Below the pieces are notes generated by a model. It was not told the origin of the DNA. It worked only from the letters and a program-made list of their open reading frames with translations, and ran no database searches. From positions 1-61,331 of the forward strand of contig JAICXC010000012.1 in the NCBI GenBank assembly GCA_025980665.1: 61,331 nt of DNA, read 5' to 3'. The translations under genes were made by a program, and so were the position numbers. Below are positions 37,260-46,166 of the stretch, one piece after another (position 1 is the first letter of the stretch; the number at the start of each line of letters is the position of its first letter). The stretch comes from Bryobacteraceae bacterium. Its GTDB lineage: Bacteria > Acidobacteriota > Terriglobia > Bryobacterales > Bryobacteraceae.

Positions 37260-39692
37260 ATGCAAACGCTGTTTCAGGACATTCGCTACGGCGCGCGAGT
37301 GCTATTGCGCTCGCCGGGCATGACCCTGGCGGTGATTCTGGCGCTGGCGCTCGGCATCGGCGCGAACACTGCGATGTTCAGCGTGGTGGATGCGTTGATC
37401 CTTCATCCGCTGCGATATCAGAATCCGTCGGAGCTGGTAGTCGTGTGGGACACGGATCCGCAAGGGCAGATTCGCGGGTCGTCGTCGGGAAACTTCTTGG
37501 ATTGGCGCAAGGCCAAGTCTTTTTCCTCTTTCGCCGGCTGGGCGGCCTCAACTTATACGCTGACTGGACTGGACCGTCCGGTGCAGATTTACGGAGCGCG
37601 GGTCACGGGGGAATTTTTCAAAACCCTTGGGGTAAAACCCGTTCTGGGCAGAACCTTCCTGCGAGGTGAGGATGGACTGGACGGGGCGGCTGGCACCAGC
37701 AAGGTGGCCGTGATCGGCTATGACACCTGGCAGAGCACGCTGAACGGCGATCCGAATGTGCTAGGCCGCACGATCCGGCTCAATCAAACTCCCTACGCCA
37801 TCATCGGCGTGATGGGACCCGACTTCCAGTTTTTGGCGAGGCGGCATCAGGTGTGGGTTCCGGCGGTTATCGACCCGTCCAATCGGGATTACCGTTACCT
37901 GACAGTCGTGGCGCGGCTGAATACTTCGCGCGGCGCGGCGGAGGCTGAAATGACTGCTCTGGGTCGGTCTCTGGCGGAAGCATACCCCAAGAACAATGGC
38001 GGCTGGACCATTCAGGTTCAAGACTTTCAGGATTTCCTGGTCAACGGTCATCTGCGAACGCGGCTGCTGGTGTTGTTCGGAGCGGTAGGCGCGGTGCTGC
38101 TGCTGGCTTGCACCAATGTCGCGAGCCTGCTGCTGGCACGGTCGGCCGCACGAGGTAGGGAGATTGCCGTCCGCGTGTCGATGGGCGCGACGCCCGGCCG
38201 CGTGGTGCGGCAGTTGCTTACGGAGAGCATAATGCTCGCGCTCCTGGGAGCCGCGCTGGGCCTCGGTCTGGCGGCGCTGTTGATCGATCTGGCGCCGGGC
38301 TTTGTGCCGGTCAACGCGATTCCGACCACCGCGCCGATCCAACTGAATGTTCTGGTGCTGCTCTTTACCGTGGGGATCGCGGTCTTGACCGGTGTGCTCT
38401 TCGGACTGGCGCCGGCGCTTTCCCTGGCGCGTTACGATGTGCGTGACACGCTCAATGACGCCAGCCGCGGTTCCACCGGCGGACGGGGCCGGCAGCGTTT
38501 CCGGCAAGCCATGGTGGTGATCGAAGTGGCGGTCGCTCTGGTGCTGCTCACGGGCGCCGCACTGATGACGGAAAGCCTTCGGCGCATGACCGAGATCGAT
38601 TTGGGTTTCGATCTCCACCAGGTTCTCACCCTGCGCATTTTTCTCCCGGTTGCCCGCTATAACGCACTTCAGGCGTATCAGTTCCAGACACGCGCAACCG
38701 AGAAGATCGCCGCCCTGCCGGGTGTCGAGAGCGTGAGTATGGGAACCCACCTGCCCTTAGCCCGGTTGAGCATGTATGCGCCTTTCGATCTGGACACGGC
38801 GCCTCCACGCGGGCCAGCAGAGCGGCCCGACGTCGGCTATGTGAGCATCAGTCCCGGGTATCTGCATACGCTCGGAATCGCACTCAAGCGCGGACGCGAC
38901 TTCACGGATCACGATAACGCAAGCGCTCCGCCTGTGGCTCTGATCAACCAGGCTTTCGCTGCGCTGCATTTTCCCAATCAGGATCCCGTGGGCCGCCGGA
39001 TTCTGATCAACGCGCCGGTTCTAGGCCAAAACGGATTCGCGGATACGATTCGGGCTGAAATCGTGGGAGTGACGGGCGACGTCAAGCTGGCCGATTTGAA
39101 CGCGCCGCCGGAGCCGATTCTGTACGTCCCTTTGGCGCAGGGCATCTGGTCAGCCGTGACGTATTTGACGGTGCGGGCGCACGGCAACGCCACCAGCCTC
39201 GCGCCGGCCATTCGCAGCGAAATGGCAAATCTCGACAAGGAGCAGCCCGTCGAACAAATTGGGAGCCTGGAACAGGCCTTCTCGGATCAGTTCGCGGAGC
39301 CGCGCTTCCAATCGCGATTGATGGGAGCGTTCGCCGCGCTCGCACTCATGCTGGCCGTGGTGGGAATCTACGGCGTAAATGCCTACGCAGTTACACAGCG
39401 ACGCCGGGAACTCGGCGTGCGGATCGCTCTGGGTGCTCTCCCCAGCGATGTGCTGCGGGAAACGCTGGGCGAGGGTTTGAAGCTATCCGCCGTGGGCATC
39501 GCCGTCGGTCTGGCGGGCGCCTTCGCATTGAGCTCATTGTTCCGCAGTGTGCTGGTCGGCGTGACCGGAGTTAGCCCGGCGACACTGCTGGGCGCGGCGG
39601 GCCTGCTGGCGGCCGTAGCATTAATCGCGTGCTATATACCCGCTCGGCGGGCTACCCGGATCGATCCCTCCTCGGCACTGCGGCAGGAATAG
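37260..39692 (+). CDS. FtsX/MacB-type duplicated permease, acidobacterial orphan-permease type
   Basis: 810 residues. N-terminal helix after QDIRYGARVLLRSPGMTLAV, a large periplasmic MacB-like domain (residues about 45-240), then an FtsX domain with three helices. The same layout is repeated in the second half (helix near 430, periplasmic part, C-terminal FtsX with LGVRIALGALPSDVLRETLGEG). No ATPase partner lies next to it, which is why such proteins are called orphan permeases. Exports or mechanotransmits an unknown substrate. Confidence 0.9.
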   Translation: MQTLFQDIRYGARVLLRSPGMTLAVILALALGIGANTAMFSVVDALILHPLRYQNPSELVVVWDTDPQGQIRGSSSGNFLDWRKAKSFSSFAGWAASTYTLTGLDRPVQIYGARVTGEFFKTLGVKPVLGRTFLRGEDGLDGAAGTSKVAVIGYDTWQSTLNGDPNVLGRTIRLNQTPYAIIGVMGPDFQFLARRHQVWVPAVIDPSNRDYRYLTVVARLNTSRGAAEAEMTALGRSLAEAYPKNNGGWTIQVQDFQDFLVNGHLRTRLLVLFGAVGAVLLLACTNVASLLLARSAARGREIAVRVSMGATPGRVVRQLLTESIMLALLGAALGLGLAALLIDLAPGFVPVNAIPTTAPIQLNVLVLLFTVGIAVLTGVLFGLAPALSLARYDVRDTLNDASRGSTGGRGRQRFRQAMVVIEVAVALVLLTGAALMTESLRRMTEIDLGFDLHQVLTLRIFLPVARYNALQAYQFQTRATEKIAALPGVESVSMGTHLPLARLSMYAPFDLDTAPPRGPAERPDVGYVSISPGYLHTLGIALKRGRDFTDHDNASAPPVALINQAFAALHFPNQDPVGRRILINAPVLGQNGFADTIRAEIVGVTGDVKLADLNAPPEPILYVPLAQGIWSAVTYLTVRAHGNATSLAPAIRSEMANLDKEQPVEQIGSLEQAFSDQFAEPRFQSRLMGAFAALALMLAVVGIYGVNAYAVTQRRRELGVRIALGALPSDVLRETLGEGLKLSAVGIAVGLAGAFALSSLFRSVLVGVTGVSPATLLGAAGLLAAVALIACYIPARRATRIDPSSALRQE

Positions 39693-39726
39693 ACGCCAGC
39701 AGTGATAAACTGAATAAAGTCTGTAT

Positions 39727-39800
39727 TGGGACGTCGTCTAACGGTAAGACTGCAGCCTCTGGAGCTGTGTATCGGGGTTCGAATCCCTGCGTCCCAGCCA
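39727..39800 (+). tRNA. tRNA-Gln (anticodon CTG)
   Basis: Acceptor TGGGACG pairs with CGTCCCA, D-arm TCGTCTAACGGTAAGAC, anticodon stem GCAGC/GCTGT with loop CTCTGGA (anticodon CTG), T-arm GGTTCGAATCC, discriminator G and encoded CCA. It lies 34 bases after the orphan-permease gene. Confidence 0.96.
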
Positions 39801-39853
39801 TATCAACATTCCCCCAAGGGGACGAATTGACGCCGTACGCGTCTACTAGAAGC

Positions 39854-40681
39854 ATGCCCATCAAACGACTGATCGCTCTCTCTTTGATCCTGGCTCCTGG
39901 GATCGTGCTGGGTCAGCTCCAGACTCCGGCGGAGCAAGCGGAGGTGGCGGTACGCGCGCGTGTCACCGAGTTCCTGCAGTATCACGTGGAAGGGAATTTC
40001 CGGAAAGCCTACGACATGGTGGCCGAAGACACCAAGGACGAATACTTCGGCTCCGGAAAAGCCCAGTTGACGAGCTTCCACATCAACGACGTCAAACTCT
40101 CGGACAATTTAACCAAAGCCACGGTAACCGCATCGATATCGAAAATGGTGATGATCGTCGGTCAGGAAATCCCCATGACGACGCTTTCGACTACCACATG
40201 GAAGATCGAGAACGGCAAGTGGGTTTGGTACAACGACGCTAAACCGGGCACGCTGATGGATCCGGGCCGGACTTCGCTGCCCTCCATTGCGCACGGTAAC
40301 AACACCGGCAATGCAGGCTTGCCCGACGCGAACGCCATCGCTTCGGCGGCTCAAAGCATCCTGCAACAAGTTGGCGTGGACAAGAAACAGGTCACGCTGG
40401 CCGTGAACAAAGTTTCCGAGGACCGAGTTGTATTTCATAACGGAATGCCCGGCTCAGTTCAACTGCAGGTGAACGGGCCCGACGTTCCGGGCTTTAGCGC
40501 GAAGGTCGACCAACCTTACGTGCGAGCGGGCGGAGACGTCCCCGTAGTGTTCCGCTACGAGCCGGGCGATTCGGCCGGGCGAAGAGATCCGATCACGGTG
40601 CAGTTGGTGGTGCAGCCTCTGAACCAGGCTTTCATGATTGAAGTGAATTTTTCCGCAGCAGGGCCAGCGATACAAAAATAA
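39854..40681 (+). CDS. Exported hypothetical protein, possible two-domain (NTF2-like plus Ig-like)
   Basis: 275 residues from the ATG at 39854, with signal peptide MPIKRLIALSLILAPGIVLGQ. The first half (VRARVTEFLQYHVEGNFRKAYDMVAEDT, then TTTWKIENGKWVWYND) resembles an NTF2-like domain. The second half (VNKVSEDRVVFHNGMPGSVQL, then AGGDVPVVFRYEPGD, ITVQLVVQPLNQAFMIEVNF) reads like an Ig-type beta-sandwich. The frame upstream covers the tRNA and is not coding. Function unknown. Confidence 0.75.
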   Translation: MPIKRLIALSLILAPGIVLGQLQTPAEQAEVAVRARVTEFLQYHVEGNFRKAYDMVAEDTKDEYFGSGKAQLTSFHINDVKLSDNLTKATVTASISKMVMIVGQEIPMTTLSTTTWKIENGKWVWYNDAKPGTLMDPGRTSLPSIAHGNNTGNAGLPDANAIASAAQSILQQVGVDKKQVTLAVNKVSEDRVVFHNGMPGSVQLQVNGPDVPGFSAKVDQPYVRAGGDVPVVFRYEPGDSAGRRDPITVQLVVQPLNQAFMIEVNFSAAGPAIQK

Positions 40682-40737
40682 GCGGACGAAACATTGGTTA
40701 CCGAGTTGCCTTTATCTAAGCGGAGGCAACACGGTAC

Positions 40738-41484
40738 ATGGTCAGTTCCATCACGGATTCGCACTCAGCGGGCATCCTGGCGGCTCCCGTTCCGCAGCAA
40801 GCAACTCCTTCAGGATCAATGGATTCTTTCGACGCGCAGCTGACTTCTGCGCTGGAAGGGCATCTGACGCAGGCGGGCAACAACTTGGTCGATGTTCAGC
40901 CTGCGCCGAGTCAGGATTCCGGCGTTCGTCAATTTCTTGCCACGGCGAAGGGTCCTGATAGCGCGCCCGGCCAGACTGCTGCGGCGACTGTCGCCACCTC
41001 CACCGACGGACCCACGGCTACCTTCCTAGGATTCGTTTCCGTGCCAGCCAGCGCGCCTGCCGCGACGGCCACGAGCACGACGGCTACGGATACGACAAAC
41101 AACACGTCTTCGAACACTACGCCGCCCGCCAGCACAATGACCGAAGTCGATGCCTATTGGGCCGCGCAACCGGCCGCGGTTCAACAACTGCGTAATGTCC
41201 CGGATCTAGCCGATCGGAGTGCCATGGCGCAACAGCTCGCGGACCAGGGATACACCATCGACAAAGCCATCATGGTTTGGGGCTGGGATCCCATGAAGAC
41301 GATGCAGACACGCGAGATGTACGGCTACACTTGGGCGCCAAGCTGGAACCAGGGGAACGTGTCTACGCCCGGAATCACAATTGGCGGTCAGACAGCCTAC
41401 GACCCGAACGATGCGCCCGCCGGCTCGATCGCGGTAAATACCGATTTTGCCAACGGCCCCGGAGTCACCAATCCCTGGGCTTGA
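40738..41484 (+). CDS. Unrecognised protein with low-complexity linker
   Basis: 248 residues; GGAGG 11 bases before the ATG supports the start. No signal peptide. The N-terminal 55 residues (ITDSHSAGILAAPVPQQ, FDAQLTSALEGHLTQAGNNL) are followed by a long Ala/Thr/Ser/Asn-rich linker (residues about 75-135). The C-terminal domain is conserved-looking, with DAYWAAQPAAVQQLRNVPD, LADQGYTIDKAIMVWGWDP and YTWAPSWNQGN. This resembles an effector-like or secretion-associated layout but matches no family I know. It is followed by another unknown gene. Confidence 0.65.
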   Translation: MVSSITDSHSAGILAAPVPQQATPSGSMDSFDAQLTSALEGHLTQAGNNLVDVQPAPSQDSGVRQFLATAKGPDSAPGQTAAATVATSTDGPTATFLGFVSVPASAPAATATSTTATDTTNNTSSNTTPPASTMTEVDAYWAAQPAAVQQLRNVPDLADRSAMAQQLADQGYTIDKAIMVWGWDPMKTMQTREMYGYTWAPSWNQGNVSTPGITIGGQTAYDPNDAPAGSIAVNTDFANGPGVTNPWA

Positions 41485-41593
41485 TCACAACAAAGGATAG
41501 TTTCTAAGCATTCACCGCTGAAGCGGTTGCAGCTTCATCTGGAATCGCACAGACCGGCTTTGGGATCAGCCTGATGACATCAGGAGATTCCCA

Positions 41594-42433
41594 ATGGCCA
41601 ACAATTTAGTCAGCCCGCCCGTAGTTCCGGCCCAGCTGAATACAGAGTTTTATAACATTCTGGATCTGGCGCTGTTCAAGGCGTATTCACGCGATAGCTA
41701 CCGGGCCACGTTCGGAGTGGAGGCGGCTGCATACGATCCAACCCGTGTTCGGAAGAGCTGGTTCGATTCCACGGTGGACGTCTCCGATCCGAGTAATGTG
41801 GCAGTGTACCGCGTCGTGGCGCAGGATCAGAACGGCAACGGGATCCTGCGGCAAATGGTCATGCCGGCGCAAGAGGCAGCCACGATAAATCTGCCCGGAG
41901 CGATTCGGTATCCTCCTTATGTCGTGACGCCTACGCTCGCGACGCGCGGCGGTTCCACTCTAAACGCGATTTATCTAAGCCTGGAAAGCGACGCTCAGGA
42001 GCTGATGACGCAACTGGGTGGCACCGGCCTCCAACAGGAGGAACTGCCGTCGTATCCCGCCAGTTATCCCAGCGACGAGCCTCGCCGGCAGTGGTATTTT
42101 CTGGCGCAGGGCCAGCCGGTGAACGTCGGCGCCCTTTTATTCACGCGCAATGCGCAAGGAGTCGGCGCTCCGGGGCATTGGGACGTGTCCTCACCTCAGC
42201 CGGTATGGGTTCCCGATCTTCCAGCGCCCACCGGAGAAGATGATACGCGCCCTCCGCGTTCCATGCCCGTTCGGGACCTTCTGCCGAACGAACAGTTGTA
42301 CACGGGCATGATGGGAATCCTGGGAGTAGTTCGCACGGATCTTAAAGAAACGGCTGATGAGGCCAGCGGCGTGTTCACGCCGGACGACCGCGCAATGCTG
42401 CGCATGATCTACCTGGCGATCGGTAAGTTGTAG
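41594..42433 (+). CDS. Unrecognised 279-residue protein
   Basis: AGGAG precedes the ATG by about eight bases. No signal peptide or membrane segment. Begins MANNLVSPPVVPAQLNTEFY and contains VYRVVAQDQNGNGILRQMVMPAQEAATINLPG and RDLLPNEQLYTGMMGILG. The mix of helices and strands gives no clear fold. It is 109 bases after the previous unknown gene and ends at a strong terminator shared with the 1172-residue exported protein. The two unknown genes may be a unit. Confidence 0.65.
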   Translation: MANNLVSPPVVPAQLNTEFYNILDLALFKAYSRDSYRATFGVEAAAYDPTRVRKSWFDSTVDVSDPSNVAVYRVVAQDQNGNGILRQMVMPAQEAATINLPGAIRYPPYVVTPTLATRGGSTLNAIYLSLESDAQELMTQLGGTGLQQEELPSYPASYPSDEPRRQWYFLAQGQPVNVGALLFTRNAQGVGAPGHWDVSSPQPVWVPDLPAPTGEDDTRPPRSMPVRDLLPNEQLYTGMMGILGVVRTDLKETADEASGVFTPDDRAMLRMIYLAIGKL

Positions 42434-42436
42434 GGC

Positions 42437-42469
42437 TGAAAAAGGGGCGGTGAACCGCCCCTCTTTTTT
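42437..42469. terminator. Bidirectional intrinsic terminator
   Basis: GGGGCGG (42444-42450) pairs with CCGCCCC (42455-42461) around TGAA. It is flanked by A-run 42439-42443 on the left and a T-run (42464-42469) on the right, so it works for the plus-strand unknown gene and for the minus-strand giant protein gene whose stop is at 42468. Confidence 0.9.
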
Positions 42470-45400
42470 ACTGTACTGCTGGTAGCAACACCGTATTACT
42501 GACTCCTAGGAAGGTGCTGCCGTCAGTGCTCGTTTCAATCACAATCAAACTCTGGTCGGGTCCGGTGGGAGAATCCGCCGGAATCTGGAATTCGACCAGG
42601 TATGCGCCGACCCATCCGAACATGTAGCGCGCGGAGAGGGCAGGTATGCCACGGCCGCTTAAGAACACAGCGGTCGGCAGAATTACATTTTGGCTTCCTG
42701 TGCCGGCCGAATTTGTAACCAGCGTCGGGGTCGTCTGGCCAAGGCCGGTGGTTACCACATAGACCTTCTCCCCCTGATGCGCCGGGTTAGTAGCCGTGAC
42801 ATAAGTGCCGTCAACTTCACGAATCACCGCGCCGTACAGTTTGTTGTTAGGCCCGGTGTAGGTGAAAATCCCGGGCTGCACCTGCAATACGGGTACGTTC
42901 GTGATGGTGGTGCTGCCGCCGTTCACGGTGACCACGACGGTGGCACCGCTACCGGTAAGTTCACAGGGAGCCTGGAAGTTAGCACGCTGGCCGAACTGGT
43001 CGTTGGCGACCGCTTGAATCGGGACCAGAGTGCCATTCACGGTTATAGACAGACCAGCCACGCTGTAGGGATAAGCCCCGAAGAAGCTCACCGGAGCGAC
43101 GACGCCCGTGACGCCGGGAGCGACGCCAGCTCCCGTTACGGTGACAAAGCCGCACGGAGTCATCCCGGGGGCGCGCGTGGCGGCGTTAGTAAAGCTGGCG
43201 CTGGTGAGTGAGGGCGCGGCGGGATGAGACGACAGAGTCGCGGTCGTAGTGACACTACCGGCAGTCGCAGTGACCACGATGTTCCCGGCAGTGCTGCCCG
43301 CTGTGACAGTAACCTGCACCTGGCCTTGCGCGTTCGTCGTCGCGCTGCCCGTGTTAAGCGTTGCGCCAGCCGACACGGAGAAGTTGACCTGAGTACCGGA
43401 CACCGGGTTATTATTCGCATCGCGGACCACAAAGGTTAACGGTTGGAATTGCTGTCCGACGGCCACGGCTGCCGGAAGCGGCTGGACTACCGAGATCCCG
43501 GAAATGGAGATTTGATTCGTGATTTTGAAGACGATGGGGGTCAAGCCCGAACCCGTAAGCTGGACCTGGACAACGCCAGCGGTGGACCCGAGTACAACGC
43601 TCGCTGACACGGAACCGCCCGAGTCGGACGAGGTTTGCGCGGAGGCAAAATTCGCCGGAGCCGAACCTTGGATAAAGCCCCAGGCCAGACCGCCGGTACT
43701 TATCGCCTTTCCGCAACCATCGTTCACGCGTGCCGTAAGCGTAAAAGCGTTTCCCGGAGCGCCGGTTTGGTTGAGTGGGGAAAGCGGGACGAGTGCAGTT
43801 GCACTTCCCTGCGTGATCGAGAGAGTCAAGGCGAAGGCCGTGACCGGAGATTCGCCTGGCACGACGAATATGCCGACATCCTGTGTACCAAGTTGGCAGG
43901 CACCCGGCAGCATCTGTAAATCGCAATGAGAGGTTCCGGAACTATCTCCGCGAGAAAGACCCTGGCAGACGGCAATCTGAGAATTAGCGGTGGGATTTTG
44001 CGCGTTATCGACGAGTCTCAGGCCAACGTTGGGAACAAGCACCGAGGGTTGTTTTTCCGTAAACGTCTGGATGGTGATCGCCGCGGGTAGAAACCCTCCC
44101 TGTGGAATCGAGATCCGGCGAGTGACAGGGGTAAGGAGATTAAATCCAGGCTGCAAGTCATTGGGCCCGGCATTGTGAGTAGTTTCGAAGAACTCCAGCG
44201 TGCCATAGACCGAAGTGGCTGAAATTTTACTGAGCTGGATGGAAGCATTTTGGGGAATGTTAGCGGATGAATAGTCCGCTCTCGCCAATCCGTCCTGATC
44301 CGTGAGGCCCTGATTACGGGGGGAGAGCGTACCTATACCCGCGGTGAGCTGGAACGTAACGGAAACGCCCGCCAAAGGATTACCATTCCCGTCGACAACC
44401 TTGACCGTCAATGGCAACCGCGCCAATGTACTTTGCCCGAGCAGTTGTCCATCGCCTGCGTAGATCGACATCTGGGGAGTGCCGTTTCCACCTGTGCTCC
44501 CTCCTGTACCGCTGCCGCTGACGTTGAGCTGAAAGTTAGCCGTCAGTATTCCGGAGGATAACGTGACGGTGTAATTCCCTGGCGTCGCGGGCGCGGTGAC
44601 TGTAGTTTGCGCCCAGCCGCCGGCGGTCGTTTTCACGTTGGGATTAGTGATCGCAATTCCCGACGCGGGATCGGCCGAGAAAGATGCGTTAGCGCCCATG
44701 ACCGGACGCCCGACCGGATCGAGTAGCTGCCCGGTGAGAACGGCTGTTGCATTGGGAGTAAGGGTCTGACTCGAGTTGATCAATGACAGACTGGCCGCGC
44801 CGGATTGCGCCGGGATCGAAACGAACGACAAGATTTGTCCATTGATTGGGTCCAAAGTAGTCTGCTGATCGACTCCGTTGGTGGCGAGGTTTATACGGTC
44901 GAAGTTGTGATTGGCGAATAACAAATAAAGAAATCGCGAGGAAGGGTTTTCGTTAGACACTGTCGCGGCCGCTACGGTGCTCGTTGGCAACTGGCCAATT
45001 ACAGTGGGTGTCATGGCGAAGGGCGCCGGGGTTATGTCGTACAAGATGTTGGTCACCGAGGATAGACCGAATACGCGGTTATTGCCGGCCACCAGGATCT
45101 GGTCCACCGTCGGCGGGGCGCTGTTATCTGTCGGTAACGGCAGCGTCGTGATGGCATGAGTCTGAACAGACAGCTTGAACGCGGCTGCGCAGGTCCCGCA
45201 TGCCGTCTGGTTCACAAAATAGGCGGTGGTTCCGTCGGGGGTGAATTGAATCGGTCCGGCGAGTCCTTGAACCGTTATCTCACCGAGCGGAGTGACCGTC
45301 AAAGTCACTGGGTCAATCTCGAACAGCTTATTCGCACCAGTAGTAACGTAAAGTAGATTGCCGGGCGAAAGCACCATGGAGGTGGCTCCCGAGATCAGCG

Positions 45401-45986
45401 TCAGTTGGGTGGCGCTGACCTGCGGGCCGCCGGTGGCACTCAGATTCATAGAGGTGATGGTGCTGCCGGTGCCCGAAGTGGAGAGAATCCACGCAGTTGT
45501 GCCGTCATGGCTGACGGCCACCGCGACTGGGTCGTTACCGGCGGGAACACCGGTGTCTGCATCCGCCGCAAGGGCATCCGTCGCGGTATTGACGGTATAT
45601 AGGTGACTGCCGACCACGAACAGGTACTTGCCGTCGGGTGTGATTACGGCGTCGCTGACCGCCCCGGAGATCGCGCTCAGGGGCGTGGGATTGTTCAGCG
45701 TGCGGTCGCTAGTCGTGATTTTCGCTTCGAACATGCCCTTTGGAGTCGCGAAGTAAAACTTCGACCCATCTGGTGTCGCGACCACTTTGGTCGCGCCCGC
45801 GTAGCTTGAATTGTTGCCCGGCCCGAGTTTCCGGCTGAAATCGTTATCGCCGACGGCCCCCACTTGCGGGGCCTGTCCACTCTGCGCCAAGCCTGGCAAT
45901 TGAAAAACGTAGCTAGTCTGAGCAAATGCAGCGACCGCGAGGGCCAGATACACGCAGACGACTGGGACAAGACGTGGTTTCACCAT
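42468..45986 (-). CDS. Giant exported protein: propeller, Ig-like repeats, Solibacter-type C-terminal domain
   Basis: 1172 residues from the ATG at 45986 (AGAGG upstream), signal peptide MVKPRLVPVVCVYLALAVAAFAQ. Residues about 60-400 carry propeller-like repeats (VVATPDGSKFYFATPKG, VITPDGKYLFVVGS, FTPDGTTAYFVNQT). Next come Ig-like domains of the Big_1 type (LTGQLLDPVGRPVMGANASF, LTVKVVDGNGNPLAGVSVTF, LTFVVRDANNNPVSGTQVNF). The last 215 residues, from SLTSASFTNAATRAPGM, look like the Solibacter uncharacterised C-terminal domain (TIGR03437). Eight cysteines remain after the signal. A cell-surface or secreted adhesin-like protein. Confidence 0.85.
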   Translation of the reverse strand: MVKPRLVPVVCVYLALAVAAFAQTSYVFQLPGLAQSGQAPQVGAVGDNDFSRKLGPGNNSSYAGATKVVATPDGSKFYFATPKGMFEAKITTSDRTLNNPTPLSAISGAVSDAVITPDGKYLFVVGSHLYTVNTATDALAADADTGVPAGNDPVAVAVSHDGTTAWILSTSGTGSTITSMNLSATGGPQVSATQLTLISGATSMVLSPGNLLYVTTGANKLFEIDPVTLTVTPLGEITVQGLAGPIQFTPDGTTAYFVNQTACGTCAAAFKLSVQTHAITTLPLPTDNSAPPTVDQILVAGNNRVFGLSSVTNILYDITPAPFAMTPTVIGQLPTSTVAAATVSNENPSSRFLYLLFANHNFDRINLATNGVDQQTTLDPINGQILSFVSIPAQSGAASLSLINSSQTLTPNATAVLTGQLLDPVGRPVMGANASFSADPASGIAITNPNVKTTAGGWAQTTVTAPATPGNYTVTLSSGILTANFQLNVSGSGTGGSTGGNGTPQMSIYAGDGQLLGQSTLARLPLTVKVVDGNGNPLAGVSVTFQLTAGIGTLSPRNQGLTDQDGLARADYSSANIPQNASIQLSKISATSVYGTLEFFETTHNAGPNDLQPGFNLLTPVTRRISIPQGGFLPAAITIQTFTEKQPSVLVPNVGLRLVDNAQNPTANSQIAVCQGLSRGDSSGTSHCDLQMLPGACQLGTQDVGIFVVPGESPVTAFALTLSITQGSATALVPLSPLNQTGAPGNAFTLTARVNDGCGKAISTGGLAWGFIQGSAPANFASAQTSSDSGGSVSASVVLGSTAGVVQVQLTGSGLTPIVFKITNQISISGISVVQPLPAAVAVGQQFQPLTFVVRDANNNPVSGTQVNFSVSAGATLNTGSATTNAQGQVQVTVTAGSTAGNIVVTATAGSVTTTATLSSHPAAPSLTSASFTNAATRAPGMTPCGFVTVTGAGVAPGVTGVVAPVSFFGAYPYSVAGLSITVNGTLVPIQAVANDQFGQRANFQAPCELTGSGATVVVTVNGGSTTITNVPVLQVQPGIFTYTGPNNKLYGAVIREVDGTYVTATNPAHQGEKVYVVTTGLGQTTPTLVTNSAGTGSQNVILPTAVFLSGRGIPALSARYMFGWVGAYLVEFQIPADSPTGPDQSLIVIETSTDGSTFLGVSNTVLLPAVQ

Positions 45987-46116
45987 TGGACAAACCTCTA
46001 ATGGATATATCGGAAGGGACGCGGGCGGAACACTGATGAGTATAGCATTCGGGAGCGGCAAATCCACAAACAAATTGTACGCCGATTGTTCTAGACCTGA
46101 ACTTTCCCGAAAAGCA

Positions 46117-46146
46117 AAAAGGGAGGAGCCGAAGCTCCTCCCTTTC
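46117..46146 (-). terminator. Intrinsic terminator of the 738-residue exported protein gene
   Basis: AAGGGAGGAGC (46119-46129) pairs with GCTCCTCCCTT (46134-46144), eleven perfect pairs with a four-base loop. On the minus strand it is followed by TTTTTGCTTTT. It sits 22 bases after the stop at 46167. Confidence 0.9.
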
Positions 46147-46166
46147 TGATCGTACAAAACGTACTT

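Noticed and set aside
37761-38750. 329-codon open frame opposite the orphan permease
   Set aside because: Low-complexity H/Q/R-rich translation, no start signal; antisense shadow.
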